Below the pieces are notes generated by a model. The model worked only from the letters and a program-made list of their open reading frames with translations, made no database searches and was not told the DNA's origin. DNA of 64,000 nucleotides from an uncultured Clostridia bacterium. GTDB lineage: Bacteria; Bacillota; Clostridia; Christensenellales; Borkfalkiaceae. Shown here piece after piece: positions 1 through 8,714 of the stretch (the stretch's first letter is position 1; every line of letters starts with the position of its first letter). A program made the position numbers and the translations under genes. The stretch covers positions 1 to 64,000 of the forward strand of contig CANREJ010000003.1 of NCBI GenBank assembly GCA_947629665.1, written 5' to 3'.

Positions 1-33
1 ATATCCTATATTTTTTAGCAAGCTTTTTTATTC

Positions 34-57
34 CCCCCAGTAGTACTGGGGGTTTTG
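34..57 (+). terminator. Rho-independent terminator (short)
   Basis: An 8-bp perfect G+C-rich stem (34-41 with 45-52) closes a 3-nt loop and is followed by TTTTG on the plus strand. It would end a plus-strand transcript entering from left of the window. Confidence 0.6.
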
Positions 58-79
58 TTAAGCTTAAAGCAGCCAATTA

Positions 80-122
80 AAGCCGCTTGACTTGCAAAAA
101 TACAAGTTAAGCGGCTTTTTTA
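80..122 (+). terminator. Rho-independent terminator (strong)
   Basis: A 15-bp stem (80-94 with 103-117, one G-T wobble) is followed by a run of T on the plus strand. It is the second terminator in tandem with the hairpin at 34-52, so a strongly expressed plus-strand gene probably lies just outside the window. Confidence 0.8.
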
Positions 123-264
123 TTATTAGAAACGAGCAGAACGGGAGAGCGCAAACGCAACACATTTTTGCGTAATTTATAACACGTTGTCGGGAGTCAT
201 ACTTTCCCTTGCGGTGGCAAAAGATTAAAATGGACTGATTAATCTTTCACCGTTTTTATATTAA

Positions 265-1500
265 TTATGCCGCATCCAAATTTATTTTGTAATAAATTTC
301 TATTTTTTGCGGTTGCCCGCTTTCATTCGGTGCGCCGACCACTATTTTATCGAGTAGCTCCAAGCAAAGTTCTCTCGTAACCAAAACGTCGCGCATATGC
401 TTTTTTATCCTTCCGATAAATTCATCTGCATCAATGCTCAACTGTTGAACGGAAGATAATACTTGTTCAAGTTCATTGATTTCAGTGTCCAAATCCTGTC
501 TTTCGGCTGAATATTTTTCAATCAACTTTACGCAAATATCGGCGGGAATTTTGCCTTCGAGTTTCTCTTCAAAAGCCGATTCTATCAAAGAATCAAGTTT
601 TTTGCGCCTTGCCTTATCATTTGCAAGTTCAGTCTGTTTTTCAAACTGCTCCCGCCGCATGAATTGCGTTTGCCTTGAAATAAAATTCTCTTTCACTTCT
701 AATTCGTTTGCAATGATAAATTTTGCCCTTTTCTTTACGTCGTCGCATATTAACTTTTCAATGTCGGCGGCTTTCACATAATGGCTAAAACAAAAAGATT
801 TCCCGTAACGCTTATGTCCGCCGCAATTGAACGCATAAACAATATCTCTTTTCTTGCCGTTCTTCTTTAAGGCATAATACTCCAATTTCATTTTGGAACC
901 GCAATCGGCGCAATACATAAACCCCGAAAGCGGGTGAACAAAACCTGTTCTTGTCTTTTTGCCCTGGCTTACAGACTTTTCAACTTCCCTAACCCTATCC
1001 CAAAGTTCTTTTGAGATAATTGCAGGATGAGCATTTTCAGTAACTATCCAATCCTCTTCGGGGCGCAAAACCGCCTTGTGGTTTTTATACGAAACCGTAG
1101 TTCTCCGTTGAAGTGCAAGATTGCCTATATACGCCGGATTTTGCAAAATCTTTCTTACGCAAAGTTGCGTCCAAAGGTGATAACTTTTAGCTGACAAATA
1201 TTTACCTGTCTGTCGAACCAAATAATCGTGCGGAGTGAGAATTTTCTCCCCATTAAACGTTTCTGCTATCCGTCCCGGAAAAAATCCCTTTGCACGCATT
1301 TCAAATATGCGCTCCACAATACCGCTGACTTCTTTATCGACTACATAAGTCCGTTATTGTCGGTACCGAACAAATAACCATAAGGGGCGTGCGACATATT
1401 ACTCTTGCCGATTTTTGCATTAGCCGTAAATATTGCACGGACTTTCCTGCTCGTATTTGCCGCATACCACTCGTTAATCATTATAGGTCTTTGAAACGGC
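265..1500 (-). pseudogene. Large serine recombinase remnant, N-terminally deleted and frameshifted
   Basis: Seen: the longest open part (265-1317, 350 aa from a GTG) holds the Recombinase domain, a zinc beta-ribbon (CADCG at about 137, then C and H residues near 165-180) and a coiled-coil tail, as in TnpX/CTn-type large serine recombinases. Reading upstream in a second frame gives further typical recombinase sequence (INEWYAANTSRK, then APYGYLFGTDNN at about 1360-1410). It runs into the long ORF only through a frameshift near 1350. The resolvase catalytic domain with the active serine is absent: upstream of about 1496 the sequence is a TnpW-like ORF. Inference: a deletion joined tnpW to the middle of the recombinase, so this is a dead remnant of an integrative element. 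The C-terminal fragment could still be translated and bind DNA. Confidence 0.85.
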
Positions 1501-1623
1501 TATTCGCGTTATAATTTCATCAATATTTTTCGTTCCGTAGTAATAACTGGTTACGGCAAATTGTCTTTTGCCGATATTTTTGATTGAGTGCTTAATTATT
1601 TTGCTCGTTGTTTCCCCCTCCAT
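1474..1623 (-). CDS. TnpW-like small transposon protein (49 aa, probably decayed)
   Basis: A 49-aa ORF (MEGETTSKII...SKTYND) starts at the ATG at 1623 and overlaps the recombinase remnant. The pattern of a short polar start, IGKRQFAVTSYYYG and an acidic DEIITR end resembles the small TnpW proteins that precede large serine recombinases in Tn4451/CTn-like elements. Its last codons run out of frame into the recombinase coding sequence, so the original C-terminus is probably lost. No good ribosome binding site precedes the ATG. A GGAGG lies further upstream, in front of a six-codon ORF, so translation may be coupled. The family call rests on memory of the motif pattern and needs a profile search. 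Confidence 0.45.
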   Translation of the reverse strand: MEGETTSKIIKHSIKNIGKRQFAVTSYYYGTKNIDEIITRIAVSKTYND

Positions 1624-1894
1624 TAAAATAAATTTAAGTATTGAAATTTCTCATATTAAATCCTCCGCATTTCAATTTGCGTTTCATATCGCTTTATAAG
1701 CACTAAATTTTATATCTATGCCGCAGGCTGTTCTTTCAATCCCGAAATTACCTCTCTATGAGCGGGACGCTTAACCTTATATCTGCCCTGCCGGCATTAC
1801 TTTTTATATATGATTTTTATAAAAATTTATGGCCCTCTTAAATTTATCATTGTGTCCTCCTTTAATGTTGTTAGTCGCGGGTTTCCCGCTTGCT

Positions 1895-1999
1895 TTACCA
1901 AAATGCCGTTGTGGCATTTTTCTTAACCTGCCTGAAAATTTTGCCAAAGTGCAACAGTTTTCGGTATTCATCTAGTCCACTCAAAGCATAAAAATTCAT
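1895..1999 (-). CDS. Micro-ORF, 34 aa, unknown
   Basis: It starts with ATG at 1999-1997, sharing an ATGA overlap with the stop of the 51-aa micro-ORF upstream. It reads MNFYALSGLDEYRK... and ends ...ATTAFW. No family is recognised. The hairpin at 1900-1920 lies inside its last codons. It may be non-coding; only the coupled start argues for translation. Confidence 0.2.
   Translation of the reverse strand: MNFYALSGLDEYRKLLHFGKIFRQVKKNATTAFW
1900..1920. terminator. Terminator-like hairpin
   Basis: An 8-bp perfect stem (1900-1907 with 1913-1920) closes a 5-nt loop. T or A runs within the stem arms make it resemble a bidirectional terminator. It sits at the end of the hairpin-rich stretch on the minus strand. 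Confidence 0.35.
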
Positions 2000-2151
2000 T
2001 GACTTTTTAGCTGATGGAAAGAGCAGAAAGTGGGATTTTTCAAAGAAAAAGGTAAGCAGGATAAGGAAGGTGGGATAATTCCACCTTCGGGGTCAAATTG
2101 CGGGAAACCCGCATTTGTGTTTTTGCCATGCTTAAAACAAAAAATTTCCAT
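1996..2151 (-). CDS. Micro-ORF, 51 aa, unknown
   Basis: ATG at 2151 with GAAGGGA seven bases upstream gives a 51-aa Pro/Phe/Cys-rich peptide (MEIFCFKHGK...FHQLKSQ). Its stop overlaps the next micro-ORF as ATGA. No family is recognised, and it spans two hairpins, so a non-coding explanation is as likely. Confidence 0.25.
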   Translation of the reverse strand: MEIFCFKHGKNTNAGFPQFDPEGGIIPPSLSCLPFSLKNPTFCSFHQLKSQ

Positions 2152-2421
2152 AACAATTCCCTTCACTTGGTAGGCAAGTAAGAGGCTCCTTTCACAACCA
2201 TTTTTAAAAAATTCTTTATGCCCTACAATAGGTAGCCAAATGACAAGCCGAAAAGTTTACATTTTTACAAAACTTTCACCCAACTTTATTTTCGCCTTTT
2301 CAAGACAACGAAAAAGCCGCTGACTGCTTCTCCGCAAATCACCGACTTTAACCGAATTTGGTATTTTATATCACCCCATGTTGGTTAGACATTCTATAAA
2401 ACTGTTTTTTTAAAATTCGTA

Positions 2422-4365
2422 TCAGATTTGGTGTTCTTTTAAAATGCCGCACTTATAGCAGATTATCAATTCTTTTAAATCGGAAATCAACTCCTGCATT
2501 TCCCTACCCTTATCAGTATCGGCAATACGCAAGCGGTTATTGGTTGTATCGACCACTTCCGTAACAGAATGTATATCGCTTTCATTCAACACGGCGTCGT
2601 TTACCGATACAAACGGCTCATGGGCAACAAGTTTTAGTCCATGAGAATTAAAAACCAAAGTGTAACCTGCTATACCCGTAACGTCCCTGTAAACCTCTGA
2701 AAAGCCGCCGTCGATTATTATGACCTTGCCGTTGCAGTGTACGGGACGCTGCCCCTGCCGCACTTTAACGGGAACATGTCCGTTTATTATATGACCGGAA
2801 GCGAAGTCCAATCCGAATTCGTCAAATATCATTTTTACTTTTTCCGAATCGTTATAAACTGTATAATAGCTGTTTTTGCGTTCCTCCTTGGCGCTTTCGT
2901 CGGAAAGAAAATATCTTTCGAACGTAGCCATTTTTTCTTTTCCAAACAGCGGCGATGAAGGACATGCCCACATGTAATATAAAACGTCTTTGCCGTAATC
3001 CCTTGCTTTTTTTACCTTTGAATAACGTGCAATGCGTGCCCACTTTTCGAGTTCGTCGAAAAGCGCCTTACCTTTAACCTCTTTACCGTCCAATGTAACG
3101 GATAAAAAGTCTCCTTCCCCGTTAAAAGGCACACATCCGTGATAAAGCAGATTTCCGTTGTAAATGCGGTAAGTACTTCCCCTGTTATACAGAAACTCAA
3201 CGTGCCGTTGCAGTCTTTCGGATTGTGCGAAAGAGGCTTCCAAATGCCGCATTACCTCCTCTTCTTCCGCGGTAAGGCTGTAAGGATTATCGCTTTGCAG
3301 TGTGGGAAAATTTTTATCCAGAAGTTTATATTCTTTGCCGTCAATTGTTACCGTACCGTTTTGTTTATTGATATTTTCCAGAATACATCTGTTGGCCATT
3401 CCAAACTCAGTATGTTTTTTGCCAAGTTGCCCTTCGAGTTTGAGCAAAATTATAGTAATGGCTTTATGTACTTTGGTATAGATATATTTTTCGTTTTCAT
3501 TGTCGCTGTCCATTACGAACGGTTCGCAAGGGTCATTGGCATAAGTTTCGATTGCAAAAGAAATAAGCGGCACAAGATTGATACCGTATCCGTTTTCAAT
3601 GGTGTTTAAGTTGCCGTTTTTAACCGCAAGCCTTATAACCGAAGCGATGCATGCATGACTGCCGCAAGCCGCGCCCATCCATTCGACGTCGTGGTTGCCC
3701 CACTCTATATCCACCGAATGATAACCGATAAGCCTCTCCATTACGTGTTCCGCACCGTTTCCTCTGTCAAATATATCCCCCAAAACATGTAACCGCTCTA
3801 TGGCAAGCGTTTGAATAAGGCGGCAAAACTCGGATATGTATGCCTTTGCACTCTCCGTTTCTATGATAGCTTGGATTATCTCACCGTAATACAATTTTTT
3901 GTCGGGGACTTCGGCGCGTTCGGATAAAAGCTCGTCAATAATATACTCGTATTCAGGTTTGACTGCGGCCTTGACTTTTATACGGTTATACTTGGACACC
4001 ATTCTTCGCGTTATGCGTATAAGATATAAAAGAGTCTGCTTGCACCAACCGTAAAAATCTTTTTCGGTTTTTTCGATAAGCTCTAATTTTTCTTCCGGAT
4101 AGTAAATAAGCGTGCAAAGCGATTTTTTTTGCTTTTTGGTAAGTTCTTCGCTAAACTCGTCGTCTACCTTTTTTGCTATGGAACCCGAACCGTTTTTTAA
4201 AATATGGTTGAACGCCTCATACTCGCCATGGATATCGGAAATAAAGTGTTCGGTACCTTTTGGCAGATTTAAATTGGCTGAAAGATTTATAATTTCAGAG
4301 GCTGCTTTACGGGCTGTGGGAAAGGTATTGGAAAGTAACTTTAAATATTTTTGGGAATTCATCAT
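2422..4365 (-). CDS. fbp: Fructose-1,6-bisphosphatase, class III
   Basis: Gluconeogenic enzyme that hydrolyses fructose 1,6-bisphosphate to fructose 6-phosphate in the cytoplasm. The 647-aa length suits the Firmicutes class III family, which belongs to the metallophosphoesterase superfamily. Visible motifs: SDIHGE with metal-binding D44/H46, GDIFDRG at 196-202 and GNHD at 223-226, then the long class III-specific part with further His motifs (HGC, NGH). The start (two ATGs in tandem) has no clear ribosome binding site. The gene is downstream of the uronate genes, separated by 75 bp with a hairpin at 4389. Gluconeogenic flux from uronate breakdown would make co-expression sensible, but that is inference. 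Confidence 0.93.
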   Translation of the reverse strand: MMNSQKYLKLLSNTFPTARKAASEIINLSANLNLPKGTEHFISDIHGEYEAFNHILKNGSGSIAKKVDDEFSEELTKKQKKSLCTLIYYPEEKLELIEKTEKDFYGWCKQTLLYLIRITRRMVSKYNRIKVKAAVKPEYEYIIDELLSERAEVPDKKLYYGEIIQAIIETESAKAYISEFCRLIQTLAIERLHVLGDIFDRGNGAEHVMERLIGYHSVDIEWGNHDVEWMGAACGSHACIASVIRLAVKNGNLNTIENGYGINLVPLISFAIETYANDPCEPFVMDSDNENEKYIYTKVHKAITIILLKLEGQLGKKHTEFGMANRCILENINKQNGTVTIDGKEYKLLDKNFPTLQSDNPYSLTAEEEEVMRHLEASFAQSERLQRHVEFLYNRGSTYRIYNGNLLYHGCVPFNGEGDFLSVTLDGKEVKGKALFDELEKWARIARYSKVKKARDYGKDVLYYMWACPSSPLFGKEKMATFERYFLSDESAKEERKNSYYTVYNDSEKVKMIFDEFGLDFASGHIINGHVPVKVRQGQRPVHCNGKVIIIDGGFSEVYRDVTGIAGYTLVFNSHGLKLVAHEPFVSVNDAVLNESDIHSVTEVVDTTNNRLRIADTDKGREMQELISDLKELIICYKCGILKEHQI

Positions 4366-4388
4366 ATTTTATTGGATTTTAATTTTTA

Positions 4389-4415
4389 AGGGTCAGGGCA
4401 AATATCCCCGACCCT
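4389..4415. terminator. Intergenic hairpin between uxuB-like gene and fbp
   Basis: AGGGTC (4389-4394) pairs with GACCCT (4410-4415), with GGG/CCC pairing inside. The T-rich side is on the plus strand and the genes run minus, so it may slow rather than stop minus-strand transcription. Confidence 0.35.
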
Positions 4416-4440
4416 ATTTTACTTTAATTGACTATAAATT

Positions 4441-5289
4441 TTAAACGCCGCTGTACGACGAGAACCCACCGTCGATTGGAATACATACCCCCGTTACAAA
4501 ACCGGCTGCCTCACTGCTTATAAGATAGAGCGTCGCGCCAACCAGATCGTCGACCACCCCGAACCTGCCCATTGGCGTAGCCGCAAGAATTTTTCCTGTT
4601 CGCGCCGTGGGAGTGCCGTCGTCATTCCACAGGAGTTTTTCGTTCTGCTTTGTGGAGAAGAACCCCGGAGCGATTGCGTTTACACGGATACCTATATGCG
4701 AGAAGTGTACCGCAAGCCACTGCGTAAAGTTGGATATTGCCGCCTTTGCGCCCGAATATGCGGGGATTTTGGTGAGCGGGGTATATGCGTTCATAGACGA
4801 AATGTTTAATATGTTACAGTCTTTTCTACCTACCATATCCTTGGAGAACACCTGCGTAGGCAAGAGCGTGCCGATAAAGTTGAGATTGAACACAAACTCC
4901 ACGCCCGACTGTTCTAAATCGAAGAAGGTTTTAATTCCCTTTGTTTCGTCGCCAAGCTCGGCATACTCGTTGTCGGTCGTGGCCCGCGGATTGTTGCCGC
5001 CGGCGCCGTTGATCAAAATGTCGCACTTACCGAAAGTTTTTAAAACTTCATCGTGACACTTTTCGAGAGATTCTTTTATAAGCACATTGGCCTCAAATCC
5101 CTTTGCCTTATAGCCTTCGGCAACCAACGTTTCGGCAAACTCCTGCGCCTTCTCCGCGTCTCTGTCAAGAATCGCCACTTTTGCGCCGCATTGAGCAATA
5201 GCCTTTGCTAGATGAGAACATATCACGCCCGCCGCGCCTGTTATTACTACCACTTTGTCTTTTAAATTAACGCTAAAAGGTAATTTCAT
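4441..5289 (-). CDS. SDR-family fructuronate reductase (D-mannonate oxidoreductase)
   Basis: 282-aa short-chain dehydrogenase. The Rossmann motif TGAAGVI is at 17-23, NGAGGNNP follows at about 94, and the catalytic set is Ser164/165, Tyr178 and Lys182 (YSGAK). The sequence resembles the SDR-type D-mannonate oxidoreductase of Bacillus (YjmF/UxuB type), which interconverts D-fructuronate and D-mannonate with NAD(P). It is 11 bp downstream of mannonate dehydratase, the next enzyme of the pathway, which supports the substrate assignment. Together they feed glucuronate released by the beta-glucuronidase at 9532 towards KDG. Other SDR sugar-acid substrates cannot be excluded from sequence alone. 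Confidence 0.85.
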   Translation of the reverse strand: MKLPFSVNLKDKVVVITGAAGVICSHLAKAIAQCGAKVAILDRDAEKAQEFAETLVAEGYKAKGFEANVLIKESLEKCHDEVLKTFGKCDILINGAGGNNPRATTDNEYAELGDETKGIKTFFDLEQSGVEFVFNLNFIGTLLPTQVFSKDMVGRKDCNILNISSMNAYTPLTKIPAYSGAKAAISNFTQWLAVHFSHIGIRVNAIAPGFFSTKQNEKLLWNDDGTPTARTGKILAATPMGRFGVVDDLVGATLYLISSEAAGFVTGVCIPIDGGFSSYSGV

Positions 5290-5300
5290 TTTTAATCTCC

Positions 5301-6341
5301 TTATTTGTTTTGTAAATCCTTTTTTACTGCTTCGAATAATCCGCTGAGATATGCAGCTCCCATAGCCCTGTCAAACAGTCCGTAACCGGGTTTTGCATCC
5401 TCGCCCCACACGTTTCTGCCGTGGTCGGGTCTGAGATATCCGTTAAAGCCGTTTTCCTCCAAAGCCTTTACTATCGCATATATGTCCACGTTTCCGCAGT
5501 CCGTCATATGACCGTTTTCGTAAAAGTCGGTTTCGGAAGTGTATTTCAGCTGTCTTAAATGCGCAAAGTATATCCTGTCTGCATATTTTGCCGCCATCCT
5601 GGGCAAATCGTTGAATCTGCCTGCACCCAAAGAACCCGTGCAGAAGGTTATTCCGTTGTGTTTGTCGGGCACGGCTTTGAACAGCTTGTCGTAGTCTTCT
5701 TCGCGGCCGACTATCCTCGGCAAACCGAATATATCCCAAGGAGGATCGTCGGGATGAACGGCAAGATTTACGTCCGCCTCGTTGCACGCGGGCATAACTG
5801 CTTTTAAAAAGTATACAAAGTTATCAAACAGCTTTTCGTGAGTCATACCCTCGTATTCTTTCAGCAACCCGTTCAGTTCTGTGGGCGTATAGCTTTCATC
5901 CCAACCCGGCAAACGCAAGTTGTGTTTATCGAGTTTGGCAAAGTCCTCTTCGCTGTATGAAAGCGAAGTGGCTCCGTCTGTATGCTTATAGTATAAATTG
6001 GTGCGGAACCAGTCGAATACAGGCATAAAGTTATAGCAGATGCACTTGACGCCCGCCTTGCCGCAGTTGATTATATTTTGCTTGTACGCTTCTATGTATT
6101 TATCCCTTGTGGGTTTACCGAGTTTAATATCCTCGTGCACGGGCACGGACTCTATAACTTCCATCTCCAACCCTGCATCATTACACAGTTTTTTAAGATG
6201 TAACAGCTTGTCCATACCCCAAACCGCACCCACAGGTTCATCGTATACGGCCGTAACCACGCCCGTCATGTCCTGTATCTGTTTGATATAGTTCAAAGGT
6301 ATGCAATCCTTCTCCCCGTACCACCTGAACGTCATTTTCAT
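5301..6341 (-). CDS. uxuA: Mannonate dehydratase
   Basis: 346-aa cytoplasmic metalloenzyme of the UxuA family (TIM barrel) that dehydrates D-mannonate to 2-keto-3-deoxygluconate. The start MKMTFRWYG, CYNFMPVFDW, the insertion containing LPGWDESYTP, HPDDPP and the C-terminal RPDHGR are all typical of UxuA. Length is close to the family norm. It has 11 bp spacing to the fructuronate reductase and follows the HAD mutase by 33 bp. No uxaC, kdgK or kdgA is present in the window, so the first and last steps must be encoded elsewhere. Confidence 0.94.
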   Translation of the reverse strand: MKMTFRWYGEKDCIPLNYIKQIQDMTGVVTAVYDEPVGAVWGMDKLLHLKKLCNDAGLEMEVIESVPVHEDIKLGKPTRDKYIEAYKQNIINCGKAGVKCICYNFMPVFDWFRTNLYYKHTDGATSLSYSEEDFAKLDKHNLRLPGWDESYTPTELNGLLKEYEGMTHEKLFDNFVYFLKAVMPACNEADVNLAVHPDDPPWDIFGLPRIVGREEDYDKLFKAVPDKHNGITFCTGSLGAGRFNDLPRMAAKYADRIYFAHLRQLKYTSETDFYENGHMTDCGNVDIYAIVKALEENGFNGYLRPDHGRNVWGEDAKPGYGLFDRAMGAAYLSGLFEAVKKDLQNK

Positions 6342-6374
6342 AACTTTAACCTCCTTGATTGATTTAATCCGGCT

Positions 6375-7010
6375 TTAAACGGCCGTTAATAATATATCTT
6401 TAAAAGTATTTATAGAGATATCTGTTTTTTCGTAGCATGCGGCGCAACCTATGCCAATTGTAACAAAGCCGCCGGCTTTGCCCGCATCAATACCTGCTTC
6501 CGCATCTTCGACTATGTAACAGTCCTGACTTTTTAAACCGAGAAATTCCGCCGCTTTAAGAAACACCTCGGGATTGGGTTTGGAATACTTTATATTGTTG
6601 CCGTCGGAAACGGCGTCGAAGTATTTTTTTAAATCGCACTTTTCGAGTATGAGCGATGTATTCTTTGACGAGGAGCCTACGGCAAGTTTGTAGCCGCGAC
6701 TTTTGAGTTCTTCCAATGTTCGGCGTACCTCATTCGATACGTCGGAGGGTGTCATGTTTTCAAGTAATTTACGGTAAACACTGTTCTTTTCTTCCGCAAA
6801 TTTAATCTTTTCTTCTTCGGAATAAGTTTTATCTCCCAAAGACAAAATTATTTCCAAACTCTCCATTCTGGACACGCCGCGAAGCCTATCGTTGACACTT
6901 TCGTCGAAAGGTATACAAAGTTTATCGGCAACCGTCTTCCACGCCTCATAATGATACTTATCCGTAAAGCACAAAACGCCGTCCAAATCAAAAATAAACG
7001 CCTTCTTCAT
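6375..7010 (-). CDS. HAD-superfamily beta-phosphoglucomutase-like protein
   Basis: 211 aa. The HAD nucleophile motif FDLDGVL has D8 and D10, and the residues after it (TDKYHYEAWK) match the beta-phosphoglucomutase signature. Motif II (GSSSKN), the KPNPE lysine and the terminal VEDAEAGI acidic motif are all present. The family interconverts beta-glucose 1-phosphate and glucose 6-phosphate, usually beside an inverting disaccharide phosphorylase. No phosphorylase gene is seen here, so it may instead be a sugar-phosphate phosphatase. It sits 10 bp after a GH3 gene within the catabolic block. Confidence 0.8.
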   Translation of the reverse strand: MKKAFIFDLDGVLCFTDKYHYEAWKTVADKLCIPFDESVNDRLRGVSRMESLEIILSLGDKTYSEEEKIKFAEEKNSVYRKLLENMTPSDVSNEVRRTLEELKSRGYKLAVGSSSKNTSLILEKCDLKKYFDAVSDGNNIKYSKPNPEVFLKAAEFLGLKSQDCYIVEDAEAGIDAGKAGGFVTIGIGCAACYEKTDISINTFKDILLTAV

Positions 7011-7020
7011 TTTCAGTTCC

Positions 7021-8706
7021 TCAGTATTTAAGATATTCTTTACCGCAGAAAGGGTCTACGGGACTTACGCCCGTAAAAGGACTCCGCCCCAAAAGTTTTT
7101 CCACCGCCGCTTTTATTGCATCGTCATGGTTGGAATAGGCGTTGATGTACGTCCTTATTTGGGGTGCGTCCAACAGCGCATAGGGATTGCCGTGGCTTAT
7201 GTAAACCACCGGCACTTCCGCCGTGAACCACGGGCAGTTATTACCGTTTCCGAAAAACGTATACCACTGATAGCGGTTTGTTACTTGATTGGAAGCATTC
7301 TGCATGTTACCTACATACAGCACGGCGTCGTACTTTCTTTTAAATGTTTCAACACTGAAATCCATATTGCCGAAATCTTCGCGCCTATACACCGACACCG
7401 AAAATCCCGCCCTTTCAAGCAACTCCTTATATGTTTTTTCAATGTGTCCACTCGACGGATTTTCGCCTAAAACTTCAAGCAATAATTTTTTTGTCTTTTT
7501 GGGACTGAGAGGCAAAGCGTTTTGTGTATCCTTTACAAGGGTAACCGACTTATCCGCACATTCTTTTGCCCAAGCCCTATGCGTCTTATTATTCAAAATT
7601 TCAAGCGCGGTATCACCGGGAACTATTTTAGTCCTGTCTGTTTTATTTAATCCCAGCGCCGCCTTCATTCCAAGAATACGCGTCAACGCTTCGTCAAGCC
7701 GCTTTTCGGACAAAATCCCGCTTTCGTAACCGGCCTTCATATAGGCGAAATCTTCGCCCAAATCTTTATTGAAAAGAAACAAATCACAACCGCTTTCTAT
7801 TGCGTACGGCACGCTGACGCGCCTTGGATTTACTACGCCGAATCCCACCATGCAGGTTGAATCCGTAACTATAACGCCGTTAAAGCCGAGTTTTTCCCTT
7901 AAAAGTCCTTTAAGCAAAGCCGGAGATTGTGTGGCAGGTATAAGCATATTTTTCTTTTGGCCGCTTATCTGCTCTTCATACGCCGGCTGGGCGATATGCC
8001 CCACCATTACTGTCATAACGCCGGCGTCTATAAGTCCCTTGTATACTTTGCCGTAAGTTTTATCCCACTCCTCGCACGTAAGCGAATTTACCGAACAAAG
8101 TATATGCTGGTCTACTTCGTCTACGCCGTCGCCGGGGAAGTGCTTTATTGCAACCGCAACGCCCTCCTCATCCGCACCGCGTTTATATGCCAGACCGCAT
8201 TTTAAAACAAAGTCGGCGTTGTTTCCATATGTACGGGTATTGGTTATAGGGTTGTGGTAATTTAAATCGATATCTACTACGGGCGCAAAGCTCCAATTGC
8301 AACCGACGGCTTTGGCCTCGGAACACGAAATTTTTCCGAGACGGTACGCCTGTTCGCTGTCGCCCGTCGCGGCAACGGACATCTGGCTACCGAAATACGT
8401 TCCGTCCGAAGCTATGCCCGCGCCGCCGAATTCGAGATTTGCGCCTATAAGTAGCGGAACTTTGCTGTGAGTTTGCATGTAGCGGAAAGTTTCCTGCAAC
8501 TCTTTTCCGCTACCGTGGCGATACATAACTCCGCCTATATGATAGCGTAAAAGCGCGTTTTCAAGATAAGACGGGTTTGTTTCATAGCCAATAGGAACAA
8601 AAAGTTGCCCTATCTTTTCATCCGGGGTCATTTTGCTTTTTGTGTCCTGCACCCACGCAATATCTTCGTCGTTTAAATTGAATGGGGATTTTTTCAGATC
8701 AATCAT
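7021..8706 (-). CDS. Glycoside hydrolase family 3 (NagZ-like), copy 1
   Basis: 561 aa, no signal peptide, so cytoplasmic. The GH3 N-terminal barrel contains KHFPGDG (189-194) followed by D199-Q200-H201, equivalent to the Asp-x-His acid/base dyad of NagZ-type beta-N-acetylglucosaminidases. The nucleophile Asp282 lies in GVIVTDSTCM. A C-terminal alpha/beta domain follows and ends SPVDPFCGKEYLKY. The GHG of classical NagZ is GDG here. A paralogue with the same plan lies at 11367. Context suggests it trims glycosides imported by the adjacent sugar transporter. The exact sugar (GlcNAc, xylose or another) cannot be told. It lies 8 bp downstream of the HAD gene at 8715. Confidence 0.85.
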   Translation of the reverse strand: MIDLKKSPFNLNDEDIAWVQDTKSKMTPDEKIGQLFVPIGYETNPSYLENALLRYHIGGVMYRHGSGKELQETFRYMQTHSKVPLLIGANLEFGGAGIASDGTYFGSQMSVAATGDSEQAYRLGKISCSEAKAVGCNWSFAPVVDIDLNYHNPITNTRTYGNNADFVLKCGLAYKRGADEEGVAVAIKHFPGDGVDEVDQHILCSVNSLTCEEWDKTYGKVYKGLIDAGVMTVMVGHIAQPAYEEQISGQKKNMLIPATQSPALLKGLLREKLGFNGVIVTDSTCMVGFGVVNPRRVSVPYAIESGCDLFLFNKDLGEDFAYMKAGYESGILSEKRLDEALTRILGMKAALGLNKTDRTKIVPGDTALEILNNKTHRAWAKECADKSVTLVKDTQNALPLSPKKTKKLLLEVLGENPSSGHIEKTYKELLERAGFSVSVYRREDFGNMDFSVETFKRKYDAVLYVGNMQNASNQVTNRYQWYTFFGNGNNCPWFTAEVPVVYISHGNPYALLDAPQIRTYINAYSNHDDAIKAAVEKLLGRSPFTGVSPVDPFCGKEYLKY

Positions 8707-8714
8707 ATCTTCAT

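Larger units (their letters stand above)
1624..2421. other. Gene-poor, hairpin-rich stretch beside the dead recombinase
   Basis: No ORF longer than 51 codons is credible here. The stretch holds several short hairpins: 1877-1889, 1900-1920, 2067-2087, 2101-2113 and about 2164-2185. Three micro-ORFs lie on the minus strand: 51 aa, 34 aa, and a seven-codon ORF at 1829-1850 with a consensus AAAGGAGG six bases before its ATG. The two 13-nt hairpins at 1877 and 2101 are inverted copies of one sequence. The stretch may be the non-coding end of the element or a structured RNA. Confidence 0.5.

Noticed and set aside
476-781. Plus-strand ORF of 101 aa
   Set aside because: Lies wholly opposite the recombinase fragment, composition is Ser/Phe-rich as expected of an antisense frame, and it has no ribosome binding site.
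3139-3609. Plus-strand ORF of 156 aa inside the FBPase gene
   Set aside because: Antisense to strongly conserved FBPase codons; no start context and no recognisable domain.
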